NCBI GenBank assembly: GCA_964597685.1
Contig: CAZQZC010000146.1
Coordinates: 1 to 7,130, forward strand
Length of the DNA: 7,130 nt
Direction: 5' to 3'
From: JBCBTJ01 sp964597685
GTDB taxonomy: Bacteria; Pseudomonadota; Alphaproteobacteria; Caulobacterales; Hyphomonadaceae
A program made the position numbers and the translations under genes. The notes beneath the pieces are model-generated. The model saw only the letters and a list, made by a program, of their open reading frames with translations, had not been told where the DNA came from and searched no databases. Every line of letters starts with the position of its first letter. Position 1 is the first letter of the stretch. This document shows positions 6,463 through 7,130 of this stretch, one piece after another.

Positions 6463-6973
6463 AGCCGGCGTCGGGCTGGGCGCCAATGTCGGCGACCGCG
6501 CCGGGGCGATCGTCGCCGCCGCAAACCGCTTGGCCGCCCTGCCCGATTGCCAGATTTTGGCGGTGTCGCGCGTTTACCGCTCGCCGCCCTGGGGATTTCC
6601 CGACCAGCCGGACTTCCTGAACGCCTGCGCGCTGGTCGAGACGCGGCTAGACGCCCACGCGCTGCTCGCGGCCTGCAAAGCGATCGAGGCTGAGATGGGT
6701 CGGCGGGATCGAGCGCGCTGGGGCCCCCGGGAAATCGATATCGACATCCTGACCTATGGCGGCCAGCGGATCGAAACGCCCGAGCTCCTAATTCCGCACC
6801 GGGAGCTCTTGAATCGCACGTTCGCTTTGGTTCCGCTGGCCGAGATCGCCCCGGAGGATCTGACCGACGGGCGTCGGTTGAGCGATTGGGCCGCCGACCT
6901 TGATCGAAGACCCGGAGATCTGCGTGTCGACGACGCCGCAAGCGCGGCGCTCTTGCGGGTGATTACGACCTAG
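6455..6973 (+). CDS. folK: 2-amino-4-hydroxy-6-hydroxymethyldihydropteridine pyrophosphokinase (HPPK)
   Basis: FolK transfers pyrophosphate from ATP to 6-hydroxymethyl-7,8-dihydropterin, making the substrate that FolP joins to pABA. The protein has 172 residues, slightly longer than the E. coli enzyme. It opens with GVGLGANVGD (5-14). YRSPPWGFPDQPDFLNA (41-57) forms the pterin and flexible-loop region. RWGPREIDIDIL contains Trp89, Arg92 and the two metal-binding aspartates Asp95 and Asp97, and IPH ends at His115; these numbers equal those of E. coli HPPK. The start is GTG at 6455, overlapping folB by eight bases. No good ribosome site is near (GGAG is 16 bases away), so translation is probably coupled to folB. 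The last 30 residues are Asp/Arg-rich and less conserved. It is the last gene of the visible operon and is followed by a hairpin-rich stretch. Confidence 0.95.
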   Translation: MVKAGVGLGANVGDRAGAIVAAANRLAALPDCQILAVSRVYRSPPWGFPDQPDFLNACALVETRLDAHALLAACKAIEAEMGRRDRARWGPREIDIDILTYGGQRIETPELLIPHRELLNRTFALVPLAEIAPEDLTDGRRLSDWAADLDRRPGDLRVDDAASAALLRVITT

Positions 6974-7012
6974 CCGACGCGTCGCGCGATCTCGGCGCAG
7001 CCTTAAGCCTGC

Positions 7013-7036
7013 GAGGCGTCGCCTCATCCCGGAGGC
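7013..7036 (+). repeat. Two overlapping, mutually exclusive hairpins after folK
   Basis: GAGGC at 7013-7017 can pair with GCCTC at 7021-7025 (3-base loop). The same GCCTC can instead pair with GAGGC at 7032-7036 (6-base loop). TCCCG at 7027-7031 can also pair with CGGGA at 7047-7051. The transcript tail after folK is therefore strongly structured. Whether this protects the mRNA end or switches between forms cannot be read from the sequence, and some pairing is expected by chance at this GC content. Confidence 0.3.
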
Positions 7037-7066
7037 GGAGCCGCAGCGGGAGGTAAATAGAAAAGG

Positions 7067-7080
7067 GCCCCTGCTGGGGC
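7067..7080 (+). repeat. GC-rich hairpin in the folK 3' region
   Basis: GCCCC (7067-7071) and GGGGC (7076-7080) make a perfect 5-bp stem with loop TGCT. A T run comes only about 13 bases later, so it is not a standard intrinsic terminator alone; it may act together with the palindrome that follows. Confidence 0.35.
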
Positions 7081-7091
7081 GTCAAATTCCT

Positions 7092-7119
7092 ATTTTTGAT
7101 CCACCGGATCAAAAATTTT
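7092..7119 (+). terminator. Candidate bidirectional intrinsic terminator after folK
   Basis: ATTTTTGATCC (7092-7102) and GGATCAAAAAT (7106-7116) form a perfect 11-bp stem with loop ACC. In the plus direction it is followed by a short T run to 7119. In the minus direction the far arm is a T run. This suits termination from both sides and would end the pab/fol operon. The stem is only moderately GC-rich in its core, and the run of T is short, so efficiency is uncertain. It could instead be a copy of a dispersed intergenic palindrome. Confidence 0.5.
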
Positions 7120-7130
7120 GGCGAAGCCAA
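7118..7130 (+). repeat. Hairpin at the window edge, possibly cut
   Basis: TTGGC (7118-7122) and GCCAA (7126-7130) pair perfectly around loop GAA. The stem reaches the last base of the window. If the next bases were AATT it would lengthen into the preceding T and A runs, making a stronger terminator than the palindrome just before it. Confidence 0.35.

Noticed and set aside
6963..7130. Minus-strand open frame entering from the right edge and ending at 6963, overlapping the end of folK
   Set aside because: It reads through the perfect palindrome and other hairpins, is Arg/Leu-rich in a way typical of non-coding GC-rich DNA, and shows no recognisable domain. It cannot be excluded fully without the sequence beyond the edge.

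Overview
The window is about 7.1 kb of GC-rich, gene-dense bacterial DNA. The protein motifs, the high GC content and the wide use of GTG and TTG start codons fit an alphaproteobacterium. That assignment is an inference from general resemblance, because no taxonomic marker gene is present. I found no mobile element, CRISPR array, tRNA or rRNA.

Left part (1-2339), isoprenoid genes. The window opens inside dxs, with the last 466 residues present on the plus strand. Only 13 bases separate it from ispA (farnesyl diphosphate synthase), which runs on the minus strand. DXS commits pyruvate and glyceraldehyde 3-phosphate to the MEP pathway, and IspA condenses the resulting C5 units to C15 FPP. In E. 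coli these genes lie in one direction (xseB-ispA-dxs); here they converge tail to tail and no xseB is seen.

Middle (2340-2479). A 140-base divergent region separates the start of ispA from the start of pabB. It must hold the promoter of ispA and probably that of the pab/fol operon. It contains two short inverted repeats next to pabB but no promoter I can call convincingly.

Right part (2480-6973), a folate operon in the order pabB-pabA-pabC-folP-folB-folK. All five junctions overlap (4, 4, 4, 4 and 8 bases), and five of the six genes start with GTG or TTG. PabA and PabB convert chorismate and glutamine to aminodeoxychorismate, and PabC releases p-aminobenzoate (pABA). FolB and FolK turn dihydroneopterin into its pyrophosphorylated hydroxymethyl form, and FolP joins that to pABA to give dihydropteroate. 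The cluster therefore encodes both supply branches and the enzyme where they meet. GTP cyclohydrolase I, dihydrofolate synthase and dihydrofolate reductase are not in the window.

Right edge (6974-7130). This is non-coding DNA rich in hairpins, including a perfect 11-bp palindrome bordered by A/T runs that probably ends the operon.

I see no undescribed system here. The genes are recognisable housekeeping enzymes. The points worth a second look are a Glu-to-Cys change at a cofactor-contact position in PabC, a shortened segment in DXS, changed motifs in FolP and PabA, the gene order, and the hairpin cluster at the right edge.
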